Positions 34,897 to 43,460 of a stretch of DNA of 64,000 nucleotides are shown in pieces; the stretch's first letter is position 1, and each line of letters starts with the position of its first letter. The notes below the pieces were generated by a model. It ran no database searches. It had not been told where the DNA came from and saw nothing but the letters and a program-made list of their open reading frames with translations. Where the stretch lies: the NCBI GenBank assembly GCA_023393125.1, contig JAEWMQ010000041.1:69433-133432 (forward strand), in the 5' to 3' direction. Source of the DNA: Bacillota bacterium (GTDB lineage Bacteria > Bacillota > Clostridia > Lachnospirales > Cellulosilyticaceae). The position numbers and the translations under genes are program-made.

Positions 34897-36261
34897 ATGA
34901 ATGAAGAGATAAAAGCCTTAGCTCAAAAGGTAATTACGAAAGAGGATTTTGAATATGAAGTATGTAGACAAGGCTGGAATAGAGGCGTTGAACATTATCC
35001 TTTAGCCATTGTTTATTGTCAAAAGGAAGAAGATATACAAGCTACCATAGCCTATGCCAATAAGCATCATTATGCTTTGCGTATTCGTTCAGGTGGACAT
35101 CACTATGAAGGATATTCTAATGGTCATGAAGTCATAGTCATTGATATAAGTGAAATGAATGCTATTACAATTGACGAAGAGCAAATGAAGGTGACAATTC
35201 AAGGTGGCGTTAGGAATGAGGCGCTATATAAGGCTCTAGGAGAGAAAAACTATCCTTTTCCTGGTGGCGGTTGTCCCACTGTAGGGGTAGCAGGTTTAAC
35301 CCTTGGTGGCGGCTGGGGATATTCAGCAAGATTTTTGGGACTAGCAGCGGATTCACTTTTAGAATTAGAATTAATAGATGCTTATGGAAAGAGAGTTATA
35401 GCTAATGAGAAAGTAAATCCAGAATTATTTTGGGCTTGTAAAGGGGCAGGAGGAGGTCAGTTTGGTGTAGTTACCAAGCTTGTTTTCAAACTTCCAGAAA
35501 AGGTAGACTTAGCAACTTGGATTTATTTAGACTATCCTAATAGTACACTGGCAGAAAAAAAGCAGATTATAGCCACTTGGCAAGAGACCTTTGAAACCTT
35601 AGACTCACGTTTGAATTTAAAAATGAGTATTTATAATTCTGATGAAAGAGGCAAGGGAATCTTTATGACAGGGATTTGTTATGGAGATGCTTCACTTACC
35701 CATGAATTATTAATGCCGTTTAAGAGCTTAGCATGTTCTATGATTTTAAAATTAGAAGAAGCACCTATTTTAAAGATAAATCAAATTATACAAGATAGTC
35801 ATCCGCCTTATGAAAAGTATAAATCTAATGGACGTTTTCTAATGAGGAGTTTAAAAGAAGAGGAAATAGAAGCCTTGGTTAATTTGATTGAGGTAAAGCC
35901 GGATGGAGCGTATTACACAGCACTTTCATTCTATGGCATGGGAGGTAAAATTGCACAGGTGCCTAAAGAAAAGGCAGCCTTCTATTATCGCGAAGCAAAA
36001 GCTATTATTGGTTTACAAGCTGTATGGGAAGACCAAGAAACAGCACCTATTAATAGAAAATGGGTACTTAATCAGCTAGAGCAAGTAGGTTGTTATACAG
36101 AAGGTGCTTTTGTGAATTTTCCATTAGCGGAGTTAACAGATTATGAAGCAGCATATTTTGGGGAACATAAGAATCAGCTTAAAGAGATTAAGGAAAAATA
36201 TGACCCAGAAAATTGTTTTTCTTTTCCTCAGAGTATAAAAAATGATTGCAATGAGGAGTAA
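34897..36261 (+). CDS. BBE-type FAD-linked oxidoreductase, probably bicovalently flavinylated
   Basis: 454 aa. The PCMH-type FAD-binding domain has IRSGGHHYEGYSNG and FPGGGCPTVGVAGLTLGGGW; the His and Cys stand where berberine-bridge-like enzymes bind FAD covalently at both 8-alpha and C6. The C-terminal BBE motif is present (KYDPENCFSFPQSI). There is no signal peptide. Relatives oxidise sugars, oligosaccharides or natural products with O2, so finding one in an anaerobe is notable. AAGGAGAT at 34885-34892 decides the start; an upstream in-frame ATG at 34873 lacks a site. The acceptor and substrate are unknown. Confidence 0.88.
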   Translation: MNEEIKALAQKVITKEDFEYEVCRQGWNRGVEHYPLAIVYCQKEEDIQATIAYANKHHYALRIRSGGHHYEGYSNGHEVIVIDISEMNAITIDEEQMKVTIQGGVRNEALYKALGEKNYPFPGGGCPTVGVAGLTLGGGWGYSARFLGLAADSLLELELIDAYGKRVIANEKVNPELFWACKGAGGGQFGVVTKLVFKLPEKVDLATWIYLDYPNSTLAEKKQIIATWQETFETLDSRLNLKMSIYNSDERGKGIFMTGICYGDASLTHELLMPFKSLACSMILKLEEAPILKINQIIQDSHPPYEKYKSNGRFLMRSLKEEEIEALVNLIEVKPDGAYYTALSFYGMGGKIAQVPKEKAAFYYREAKAIIGLQAVWEDQETAPINRKWVLNQLEQVGCYTEGAFVNFPLAELTDYEAAYFGEHKNQLKEIKEKYDPENCFSFPQSIKNDCNEE

Positions 36262-36335
36262 AGAAGCTTTGCAAGTAAAGTATATTTAGTTATACTACTA
36301 GAACAATAGACGATAAGCAACATGGAGGTAAGTTG

Positions 36336-36716
36336 ATGATTAATAGAATAAGTAAAGTAACAATATATGTTAATAACCAAGAAGAAGCAAAACGTTTTTG
36401 GTGCGAACAACTAGATTTTGTTGTAACTTTTGAACAACAAATGGGACCAGGAATTAAATGGATTGAGATAGCACCTAGTATAGGAGCCGATACAACCTTC
36501 GTACTTTATGATAAAAATATGATGTTAGCTCAAAAAGCAGATGCTAATGTAAGTCATCCTAGTATTATTTTAAGTACGACAGATATAGCTGTGGCTTACG
36601 AGAAGATGAAAAACAACGGTGTTGAGGTAGGGCCAATGATGCAAATGCCTTATGGCACTATGTTTACTTTCAAAGATACTGAGGGAAATCCTTATATGCT
36701 AAGAGAAGATAAATAA
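36336..36716 (+). CDS. VOC (glyoxalase/bleomycin-resistance fold) protein
   Basis: 126 aa. It has the paired beta-alpha-beta-beta-beta layout of VOC proteins: ISKVTIYVNNQEEAKRFWCE, then KWIEIAPSIGADTTFVLYDK, and in the second half ILSTTDIAVAYEKMKNNGVE and FTFKDTEGNPYMLRED. The C-terminal Glu/Asp-rich strand suits metal binding. The family ranges from lyases and dioxygenases to drug-binding proteins, and this one cannot be assigned. The TGGAGGT site favours ATG 36336 over the TTG just upstream. A strong terminator follows. Confidence 0.85.
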   Translation: MINRISKVTIYVNNQEEAKRFWCEQLDFVVTFEQQMGPGIKWIEIAPSIGADTTFVLYDKNMMLAQKADANVSHPSIILSTTDIAVAYEKMKNNGVEVGPMMQMPYGTMFTFKDTEGNPYMLREDK

Positions 36717-36770
36717 TGTGTTTTAATAAATAAAGATAGGAAGAAGTCTATCATTTAAAATAACAACATA

Positions 36771-36806
36771 AAAAAGGCAATCTAGAAATACTAGATTGCC
36801 TTTTTT
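36771..36806 (+). terminator. Terminator after VOC gene
   Basis: 15-bp perfect stem (36771-36785 and 36791-36805) with a 5-nt loop and T-run. Confidence 0.9.
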
Positions 36807-37084
36807 GTTTCTTTAAACAATTATCAGAATTAGATAGGCTTTTTATTGCAAAAATAAGTTCAATGGCAAGACCGTTACATATGATGGGGTAAATAAACAA
36901 ATTGTAATACAATAATTAAATTAGACAGTAGAAAAAGACTTATTAAAAAATGATTATATAAAAACACGCCTAAAGTTATACCTTCAACTTAATTGTTGGA
37001 GGTGTTTTATATTGTAATATTGAAATAGATTGAATATAATGATTATAAAAACTATTTTATTTGATTGTAGAGGAGGAAATGATG
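36807..37084. other. Gene-poor spacer before the DUF6483-like gene
   Basis: Together with the terminator above, this gap between the VOC gene and the next gene is 368 bp. After the terminator I see no open frame with a ribosome site. A compound hairpin lies at 36961-37008 (inner 8-bp stem ccttcaac/gttggagg at 36981-36988 and 36995-37002), ending in TGTTTTAT. It could be a weak terminator or leader structure. Confidence 0.4.
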
Positions 37085-37465
37085 ATGGAGTTTGAAAAAG
37101 ATTATGTAATGAGACTAGCAAAAGAAATAGCAAGAATGATAGCTTTTTTAATAACTGGGAAAAAAGATGAAGAAGAATTAGAAGATAAAAGACTATATAC
37201 ATCATTAGATGGTTTGTATGGATTAATTATTAAGCTAGCAGACAACGGAAAAATTAATGAGGCCGAGAGTTTACTGTTCAACAAACTAGATAAAAATGAT
37301 ATAGAACAATTATATATAGCAATGGCCTTTTATGAACATATTAATGAGTATACAGATGAATTTTTATATCAACATTCATACACTAGAGAAGAAATCATAG
37401 AGGGACTTAATGATCTTGCAAAGGAATATGGTATTTCAGAACAAGTGTTATCTTTATTAACATAA
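37085..37465 (+). CDS. Conserved hypothetical protein (DUF6483-like)
   Basis: 126 aa, all helical in appearance and acidic. It opens MEFEKDYVMRLAKEIARMIA and then shows LDGLYGLIIKLADNGKINEAESLLF, a repeat-like helical pair that recalls TPR units. It resembles the clostridial DUF6483 family as I remember it; this assignment is tentative. There are no catalytic motifs or membrane segments. AGAGGAGG at 37070-37077 is followed by three consecutive in-frame ATGs (37079, 37082, 37085); the last has the best spacing. It is monocistronic and ended by a hairpin at 37530. Confidence 0.6.
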   Translation: MEFEKDYVMRLAKEIARMIAFLITGKKDEEELEDKRLYTSLDGLYGLIIKLADNGKINEAESLLFNKLDKNDIEQLYIAMAFYEHINEYTDEFLYQHSYTREEIIEGLNDLAKEYGISEQVLSLLT

Positions 37466-37529
37466 TAATTATTAGCTAGGACAATAGATAATTATTACTG
37501 AAATATGTATTACGTTGTAGTATGTAATT

Positions 37530-37559
37530 GGTCAGCTTATAAAGCTGACCTTTATTTTT
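37530..37559 (+). terminator. Terminator after DUF6483-like gene
   Basis: 9-bp stem (ggtcagctt and aagctgacc, 37530-37538 and 37542-37550) followed by a T-rich tract. The remaining 280 bp up to the NUDIX gene hold no gene that I can support, only the extended -10 at 37795. Confidence 0.8.
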
Positions 37560-37794
37560 GTTTTAAAATATTTGATGTATATTACGATTGATTATGTAGT
37601 TTATCTAAGTAATTCATTAAAGACAGAGGATAATGAATAATCTATAGAAAGGATAAAGCTAACTAATAAACATGATAGAGCTATAGAGAACATAGGAATA
37701 TCTATTTTGAACTAAACACAGATAAAGCACATAGTTTCTGAGGATAGATATATCTAATCAGAAAGATATAAGAGTATAGAATAGTTCATAAAAG

Positions 37795-37803
37795 TGTTAT
37801 AAT
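37795..37803 (+). promoter_or_regulatory. Extended -10 promoter of NUDIX gene
   Basis: TGTTATAAT, 44 bp before the NUDIX start codon, without a clear -35. Confidence 0.45.
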
Positions 37804-37846
37804 ATCTTATAACTTTGGAATAAAATTTATATTTATGGAGGTTTAG

Positions 37847-38293
37847 ATGGCAACTAGGGGAGCATTTTCTATAATAAAAAATGAAAGTGGTAAGATATTA
37901 TTAATTAGGCGAAAAGATTTTCCTATATGGGACTTGCCTGGTGGTAAGCTAGAGAATAATGAAACTATAGAAATATGTGCAATTAGAGAAGCTGAAGAGG
38001 AAACTGGGTATATAATACAACTTGAAAAGCAGATTGGAGAATACCATAGGCCTACCCGGCAAGATATTCAGTATGTTTTTACTGGTAAGATAATAGGAGG
38101 AAAGCCAATTCATAGAGGTAGTGAAACAAGTAAATTAAAATTTTGCCATGTAAAGTTCTTACCTTTATTAATGGTACCTCATAGAAAAGAACAAATTAAA
38201 GATTATGTTAGTGGAAAACATAATATTAAAATGGTTTTAACTGAAAAGAAAAGTCTTTTAAATATATTAAGACGTTTAAAGTATAAGCATTAA
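37847..38293 (+). CDS. NUDIX hydrolase
   Basis: 148 aa. The NUDIX box is complete: GGKLENNETIEICAIREAEE followed by ETGY, fitting Gx5Ex7REUxEExGU at about residues 37-59. It hydrolyses a nucleoside diphosphate linked to another moiety, using Mg2+; the substrate is not evident. The C-terminal 40 residues are basic and less conserved. GGAGG precedes the start. It is followed 41 bp later by an MccF-like peptidase; the two may form a small detoxification unit (inference), since MccF-type enzymes act on aminoacyl-nucleotides. Confidence 0.9.
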   Translation: MATRGAFSIIKNESGKILLIRRKDFPIWDLPGGKLENNETIEICAIREAEEETGYIIQLEKQIGEYHRPTRQDIQYVFTGKIIGGKPIHRGSETSKLKFCHVKFLPLLMVPHRKEQIKDYVSGKHNIKMVLTEKKSLLNILRRLKYKH

Positions 38294-38334
38294 TTAAATA
38301 CTTATAAGAGGGAAAATATATAAGGAGAACATAA

Positions 38335-39345
38335 ATGATACTTGCAAACAAATTAAATAAAGGTGATACTATTGGTATTTTTTCTCCATCATCACCTGCG
38401 ACTTCAACAGCTCAAAAACGTTATTTACGTGGAAAAAAATATTTAGAGAGTTTAGGTTTTCATATTGTAGAGGGTAAGCTTACAGGGAAAAAGGACTTTT
38501 ATCGTTCAGGTTCAATTCAAGAAAGAGCAGATGAACTGAATGAACTGATACATAATCCTAATATAAAATGTATTATGGCTGCAATTGGAGGGATGAATTC
38601 TAATTCGATTTTACCGTATATAGACTATGAAGCATTAAAACAAAATCCTAAGATTATAATAGGTTATTCTGATGTTACAGCTCTGTTATTAGGTATTTAC
38701 GCAAAAACAGAATTAATTACATATTATGGTCCTGCAATAGTAGCTTCTTTTGGTGAGTTACCACCATTTGTTGACTTAACATATGGTTATTTTGCGAATG
38801 TATTAATGGGTGAAAGTTTTACACCATATATAGTTCCAAAGCCAAAGATTTGGACAGATGAGTATATTAATTGGGAGACACAAAATATAAGTAAAAGGGC
38901 CTATGAAAATAAATGGGTGACGTTGAATGGTGGCAAAGTCAAGGGGCGTTTAATTGGTGGAAATTTAAATACGATGCAAGGAATATGGGGAAGTGAGTAT
39001 ATGCCGCAAATTAAAGATGGAGATATACTTTTAATTGAAGACTCCTTAAAAGATGCAGCAACGATAGAACGTAGTTTTTCACTACTTAAATTAAACGGTG
39101 TATTTGATAAGATAGGTGGGTTAATACTTGGTAAACATGAGTTATTTGATGATTGTGGTACAGGTAGAAAATCTTATGAAATTTTACAAGAAGTTGCTGG
39201 AATAGTTGATTTTCCTATATTAGCTGAATTTGATTGCTGTCACACACATCCTATGATAACCATGCCAATTGGTTGTGAAGTGGAACTGGATGCAACTGAG
39301 CAAACAGTTACTGTATTAAGTGATTTTATTAGTTCCAATGAATAG
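38335..39345 (+). CDS. S66 family serine carboxypeptidase (MccF/LD-carboxypeptidase-like)
   Basis: 336 aa. The start (LNKGDTIGIFSPSSPATST) and the nucleophile elbow IIGYSDVTALLLG (Ser in GYSD) identify peptidase family S66. GRLIGGNLNTMQGIWGSEYM and DILLIEDSLKDAATIERSFS carry the catalytic Glu region, and CCHTHPMITMPIGCEVELD holds the catalytic His. S66 includes LD-carboxypeptidases of peptidoglycan recycling and MccF, which inactivates microcin C-like aminoacyl adenylates. Length and the absence of a signal peptide favour the cytoplasmic MccF-like branch, but this is not certain. Confidence 0.88.
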   Translation: MILANKLNKGDTIGIFSPSSPATSTAQKRYLRGKKYLESLGFHIVEGKLTGKKDFYRSGSIQERADELNELIHNPNIKCIMAAIGGMNSNSILPYIDYEALKQNPKIIIGYSDVTALLLGIYAKTELITYYGPAIVASFGELPPFVDLTYGYFANVLMGESFTPYIVPKPKIWTDEYINWETQNISKRAYENKWVTLNGGKVKGRLIGGNLNTMQGIWGSEYMPQIKDGDILLIEDSLKDAATIERSFSLLKLNGVFDKIGGLILGKHELFDDCGTGRKSYEILQEVAGIVDFPILAEFDCCHTHPMITMPIGCEVELDATEQTVTVLSDFISSNE

Positions 39346-39495
39346 TTGATGTATAAACTACAATTTTAGTATAAATGATCACAGTGCTTATTGAGATGAA
39401 ATAGAGTAAGAATTTGATTGATGAGTTGAAATAAGCTTCTTATAGGAAAAAATATTATCACTAAATAGAATCTATGAGATTTATATTTTAAGCAT

Positions 39496-39559
39496 AAAAA
39501 ACTTCTATCTTAAAATAGGTGATTAATTAAAAATCAAAAATTTTAAGATAGAAGTTTTT
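39496..39559. terminator. Bidirectional terminator between S66 peptidase and tRNA-Leu
   Basis: Perfect 19-bp inverted repeat (39496-39514 and 39541-39559) with a 26-nt loop, between convergent transcription units. Between 39346 and 39495 I find nothing else. Confidence 0.75.
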
Positions 39560-39588
39560 GAGAAAAACCTTAGATTTCTTATAAAGAG

Positions 39589-39669
39589 TACCGCTGGCCG
39601 GACTCGAACCGGCATGTATTTCTACGCTTGATTTTGAGTCAAGTGCGTCTGCCATTTCGCCACAGCGGC
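39589..39669 (-). tRNA. tRNA-Leu (anticodon CAA)
   Basis: Read on the minus strand, GCCGCTG at 39669 pairs with CAGCGGT at the other end (one G-U), with discriminator A. The anticodon stem is CTTGA/TCAAG around the loop CTCAAAA, giving anticodon CAA for UUG. The T-arm is GCCGG-TTCGAGT-CCGGC. The variable arm is long enough for class II. The 3' CCA is not encoded. It is the only tRNA in the window. Confidence 0.95.
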
Positions 39670-39701
39670 TTAAGTCATTATGTTAATCAATGACAAAATT
39701 T

Positions 39702-39730
39702 ATATTACCATAATTTTCTCATGCTGACAA
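39702..39730 (-). promoter_or_regulatory. Promoter of tRNA-Leu
   Basis: On the minus strand: TTGTCA (39730-39725), 17 bp, TAATAT (39707-39702). It lies about 33 bp upstream of the mature tRNA 5' end. Confidence 0.55.
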
Positions 39731-39861
39731 GATAATTTTATAAGACTTTTTTAGAAAGATAGATGGGCGAATGGTATATTATAATAAAACATTGTATCAT
39801 TCCGAATTATCCTTTAAAATAGTGAAGAGGCTGTAGGACTAAAGAAAGGGGGAAGTACAGA

Positions 39862-40470
39862 GTGAAAAATATGAATGAAGGGCAGCTTATTAAAGCAGCT
39901 ACTAAAGGCGATATGAAAGCTTTTGAAATACTTATTGGCCAATATGAAAAGAAAATTTATGCTTTATGCTTGCACCTTTTAAAGGACCCTGAAGAAGCCT
40001 ATGATGCAGCACAAGAAGTATGTATTAAAGTATGGAGACAACTTGGGCATTTTGAAGGACAAGCTAAATTTAGTACATGGCTTTATCGTATAGGAACCAA
40101 TCAATGCTTAGATTTAATGAGGAAAAATAAAAAAAGAAGTCAAGATATCTCACTTTTCCAAAAGGATGAAATAAGTGAAGAAGAATGGATGATAGAACCA
40201 CTTCATCAGGAAGAAGGTATAGCAGAAAAAATAGAGAAGAAGGAACTGCAAGAAGTAGTTCAGTTAGGTCTAAAGGAATTAAAAGAAGATTATCAGGTGA
40301 TTATTACCTTAAGAGATATAGAGGAACATTCTTATGAAGAGATAGCAGAGATATTAGAGCTTTCCTTAGGCACAGTGAAATCTAGATTAGCTAGAGCAAG
40401 GCAGGCATTAAAAAAAGTTTTAAAGCAAAACAAGGAACCATATCGGTCATTTTTTCGTCATATTAAATAG
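39862..40470 (+). CDS. ECF-family RNA polymerase sigma factor
   Basis: 202 aa. Region 2 is seen in FEILIGQYEKKIYALCLHLL and FSTWLYRIGTNQCLDLMRK; region 4 is YQVIITLRDIEEHSYEEIAE followed by SLGTVKSRLARARQALKKV. This is the two-domain ECF (SigW-like) pattern. The GTG start is placed by AAGGGGGAAG 8 nt upstream; ATG 39871 is too far away. Its anti-sigma factor is encoded 16 bp downstream. A TATAAT at 39780-39785 suggests housekeeping transcription; no clear ECF promoter was found, so autoregulation is not shown. Confidence 0.92.
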   Translation: MKNMNEGQLIKAATKGDMKAFEILIGQYEKKIYALCLHLLKDPEEAYDAAQEVCIKVWRQLGHFEGQAKFSTWLYRIGTNQCLDLMRKNKKRSQDISLFQKDEISEEEWMIEPLHQEEGIAEKIEKKELQEVVQLGLKELKEDYQVIITLRDIEEHSYEEIAEILELSLGTVKSRLARARQALKKVLKQNKEPYRSFFRHIK

Positions 40471-40486
40471 GAAGGGAGTGTGCGAC

Positions 40487-41275
40487 ATGAATTGTGATGA
40501 ATGTATGGAAAAAATATCGCTTTATATAGATCAAATGTTAAGTGAAGAAGAAGAAAAAGCTATAGTGGCACACCTTGACCTATGCGAGACGTGTCATAAG
40601 GAATATCAAATATTAATAGGAATGATCGGTTTACTTAAACAACCTGAAAAGGTTGACTTGCCAAAAGGATTTCATACAGATTTAATGCAACGATTCGAAC
40701 AAGAACAAAAAGTTATGCCTATTAAAGCTAAGCGTTTTAAATGGGGATATCCAGCAGGATTAGTGGCTAGCTTATTAATAGGATTTATAGTATTGAATCA
40801 TTCTTCTTTTATAGGTAGTAAAAATAGTGCGGTTTCAGAGGCTCCTATGACGGCTTATAGTATGCCTCAAGAGAATGCAATAGAAATGACAGAGGGAGTA
40901 ATGGAAGATAAAATGTCTAAAGCAGCAAAAGCTTCAGAAGCACCATTAGTTACTAGGAATGAAGTGGAACGAGCTGTGAAAGAGGAAACAAAGAGTTTGA
41001 CAGGAGATGCTTATGATGCCTCCATAGAGCAAGTGATATGGGAAGCTACGATTACAGATACACCTACTTTTATAAAGGCTATAGAAGATTATTTAGATGA
41101 ACAGCAATTGACTTATGTAGAAGAAGAGGGCTACTTGCTTATTACAAGCGAGCATACCTATACATCTCTCTGGGAGTGGCTACAAACACAATCTGAAGTG
41201 AAACAATTAATGGTTACACATAATACAGGGAGTGATTTAAAGCTTATTTATCATGAGCAAGGTGATACAAACTAA
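40487..41275 (+). CDS. Membrane-bound anti-sigma factor with zf-HC2 domain
   Basis: 262 aa. Residues 1-45 form the zinc anti-sigma domain: Cys near the start and HLDLCETCHKEY (HxxxCxxC). One membrane segment at about residues 85-105 (YPAGLVASLLIGFIVLNHSS) follows. The outer 155 residues are acidic and hydrophilic, and their last part (SIEQVIWEATITDTPTFIKA on) may be a sensor domain. It should hold the ECF factor inactive until an envelope signal triggers its release. The GTG at 40478 overlaps the GAAGGGAG site, so ATG 40487 is chosen. Confidence 0.88.
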   Translation: MNCDECMEKISLYIDQMLSEEEEKAIVAHLDLCETCHKEYQILIGMIGLLKQPEKVDLPKGFHTDLMQRFEQEQKVMPIKAKRFKWGYPAGLVASLLIGFIVLNHSSFIGSKNSAVSEAPMTAYSMPQENAIEMTEGVMEDKMSKAAKASEAPLVTRNEVERAVKEETKSLTGDAYDASIEQVIWEATITDTPTFIKAIEDYLDEQQLTYVEEEGYLLITSEHTYTSLWEWLQTQSEVKQLMVTHNTGSDLKLIYHEQGDTN

Positions 41276-41302
41276 AAGCTACAAAATATCAGATAAATAG
41301 AC

Positions 41303-41331
41303 TTGACAGTTAAGAGGCTTTTTGATAAATT
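41303..41331 (+). promoter_or_regulatory. Promoter of glyQS T-box transcript
   Basis: TTGACA (41303-41308), 17 bp, TAAATT (41326-41331), upstream of the T-box leader. Confidence 0.55.
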
Positions 41332-41384
41332 TAACATAAAGTAGATACCAATTATTACAATGAAAAAGAGGAGTAATAAAAATA

Positions 41385-41548
41385 AGAACTTTAGCGAGAT
41401 TGGGAGAGTGGAAGCCAGTTGTTTCTGTTTTTATGAAGGGCACTTTGGAGTAATAGCTTTAAAAGAGGAATGCGTAAGCGTTCAATAAGGGTGGAACCGC
41501 GGAAGATGACCTTTCGTCCCTTGCTTAAGGGATGGAGGTTTTTTTATT
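41385..41548 (+). ncRNA. T-box riboswitch (glycyl)
   Basis: The T-box core GGGTGGAACCGCGG is at 41489-41502. A terminator stem follows (about 41508-41540, cctttcgtccctt pairing with aagggatggagg) with a long T-run. A plausible specifier GGC (Gly) lies at 41439-41441 within GAAGGGCAC; this choice is inference. Uncharged tRNA-Gly should stabilise the antiterminator and switch on glyQS. The 5' boundary is approximate. Confidence 0.88.
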
Positions 41549-41591
41549 TTGTCCATTCCTAAACGATGAATCATTTAAGGAGGCAAATGTC

Positions 41592-42977
41592 ATGGTAGAA
41601 AAGAATATGCAACAAATTGTAGCAGTGGCAAAATCAAGAGGTTTTGTTTATCCAGGATCTGAAATTTATGGAGGACTTGCTAATACTTGGGATTATGGTC
41701 CATTAGGTGTTGAATTTAAAAATAATGTTAAAAAAGCATGGTGGAAAAAATTTATTCAAGAAAGTCCATACAATGTAGGGGTAGACTGTGCGCTTTTAAT
41801 GAATCCGCAAGTATGGGTAGCTTCTGGGCACGTTGGTGGCTTTAATGACCCTCTTATGGATTGTAAAGCTTGCAAAGAGCGTTTTAGAGCAGACAAAATC
41901 ATTGAAGATTATCTTGATGAACAAGGAACACCAGAGGTAGTAGATGGTTGGTCAAATGAACAAATGCAAAGCTTTATCAAAGAGAAAGGTATTAAATGTC
42001 CAACTTGTGGTGCTCATGACTTTACAGATATTCGTCAATTTAACTTAATGTTTAAAACTTTCCAAGGGGTAACAGAGGATTCTAAAAACGTGGTTTACTT
42101 AAGACCAGAAACAGCGCAAGGTATCTTTGTTAACTTCAAAAATGTTCAAAGAACAAGCCGTAAAAAAGTACCATTTGGTATTGGACAAATTGGTAAGTCT
42201 TTTAGAAATGAGATTACACCAGGTAACTTTATTTTTAGAACAAGAGAATTTGAACAAATGGAACTTGAATTCTTCTGCAAACCAGGAACAGAGCTTGAGT
42301 GGTTTAATTATTGGAGAAGCTATTGCAAGAACTTCCTTCTTAGCCTTGGTGTAGATGAAGATAATATAAGACTTCGTGATCACTCAGCTGAAGAGCTTTC
42401 TCATTACAGCAATGCCACAACAGATATTGAATTTAAATTCCCATTTGGTTGGGGAGAGCTTTGGGGTATTGCAAGTCGTACAGACTTTGACCTTAAACAA
42501 CATCAAGAGCATTCAAAACAAGATATGACTTACTTTGATCCAACAACAAATGAAAAATACTTACCATATGTTATTGAACCATCTCTAGGAGCTGACCGTG
42601 TAACACTTGCCTTTTTATGTGAGGCTTATGATGAGGAAACTTTAGAAGATGGAGATACAAGAACAATCTTTAGATTCCATCCTGCAATAGCACCTGTTAA
42701 AGCAGCTATATTACCACTTTCTAAGAAGCTTTCTGAGGATGCATTAAAAGTATTTGATGCCCTTGCAAAAGAATTCAATGTAGAATTTGATGAAGCAGGT
42801 TCAATTGGTAAACGTTATAGAAGACAAGATGAAATTGGTACACCATTCTGTATTACTTTCGACTTTGACTCTCTAGAGGATCAAAAAGTAACTGTACGTG
42901 ATCGTGACACTATGGCACAAGAACGTGTAGCTATTGAAGATTTAGTAGAGTACATTCGTGAGAGAATGGCATTTTAA
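41592..42977 (+). CDS. glyQS: Glycyl-tRNA synthetase (single-chain, dimeric type)
   Basis: 461 aa, the usual length for the alpha2 class IIa enzyme. It begins MQQIVAVAKSRGFVYPGSEI. Motif 2 lies in IGKSFRNEITPGNFIFRTRE followed by EFEQMELEFF, and motif 3 in VIEPSLGADRVTLAFL. The anticodon-binding domain is at the end. A zinc-site-like set CKACKERF and CPTCGAHDF is present. It charges tRNA-Gly with glycine. AAGGAGG lies 7 nt before the ATG. In-frame codons upstream (from 41532) lie inside the T-box terminator and are not used. It is controlled by the T-box above. Confidence 0.96.
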   Translation: MVEKNMQQIVAVAKSRGFVYPGSEIYGGLANTWDYGPLGVEFKNNVKKAWWKKFIQESPYNVGVDCALLMNPQVWVASGHVGGFNDPLMDCKACKERFRADKIIEDYLDEQGTPEVVDGWSNEQMQSFIKEKGIKCPTCGAHDFTDIRQFNLMFKTFQGVTEDSKNVVYLRPETAQGIFVNFKNVQRTSRKKVPFGIGQIGKSFRNEITPGNFIFRTREFEQMELEFFCKPGTELEWFNYWRSYCKNFLLSLGVDEDNIRLRDHSAEELSHYSNATTDIEFKFPFGWGELWGIASRTDFDLKQHQEHSKQDMTYFDPTTNEKYLPYVIEPSLGADRVTLAFLCEAYDEETLEDGDTRTIFRFHPAIAPVKAAILPLSKKLSEDALKVFDALAKEFNVEFDEAGSIGKRYRRQDEIGTPFCITFDFDSLEDQKVTVRDRDTMAQERVAIEDLVEYIRERMAF

Positions 42978-43021
42978 TAAAAAGTGAATAAAAAGTAGAG
43001 AACCTATAAAGTATTGATTTA

Positions 43022-43058
43022 GGCCGTAGACAAGTCCATTGTCTACGGCCATTTTTTG
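43022..43058 (+). terminator. Terminator after glyQS
   Basis: 12-bp GC-rich stem (ggccgtagacaa and ttgtctacggcc, 43022-43033 and 43039-43050), 5-nt loop and T-run. Confidence 0.92.
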
Positions 43059-43460
43059 CGTGCTTATTTGGAAAAATATTTTTAAGGGTTAAAAGTGTAA
43101 TAAAAAATCTTAAATATTTTTATATTTTTGTAAAAGGTGCTAGATATGAAGTGAAAAGAGAGAGGGAAATAAGATAAATGATATGATTTGTGACAGGGAT
43201 AATGATGAAAAAATAAGGAATCATGATATATTATTGTTAATAATATATAAAAATAAAATATAATTAAAATAATAGTATAATAAAACAACAAAAGAATTAT
43301 TTGAAAAAATTAAATTATAAATAACAAAATAAAATACTTTATCAAATAAAGAATATTGTGATATAATGTACGAGAAGTAAGAAATACAAGCAAGTATGAT
43401 TCCGCCAAGTCAACTAAAGCTTGTGATTTTTATGACGTATAAAATTTAGGAGGGAAACAA
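43059..43460 (+). other. AT-rich leader region of ppdK
   Basis: About 400 bp with very high A+T and no supported gene. It contains the ppdK promoter: TTATCA (43339-43344), 17 bp, TATAAT (43362-43367), with a TGA extended -10. That leaves an untranslated leader of about 85 nt. No riboswitch was recognised in it. Confidence 0.5.

Noticed and set aside
41532..41591. Upstream extension of glycyl-tRNA synthetase
   Set aside because: It would start inside the T-box terminator; the conserved N-terminus and AAGGAGG site place the start at 41592.
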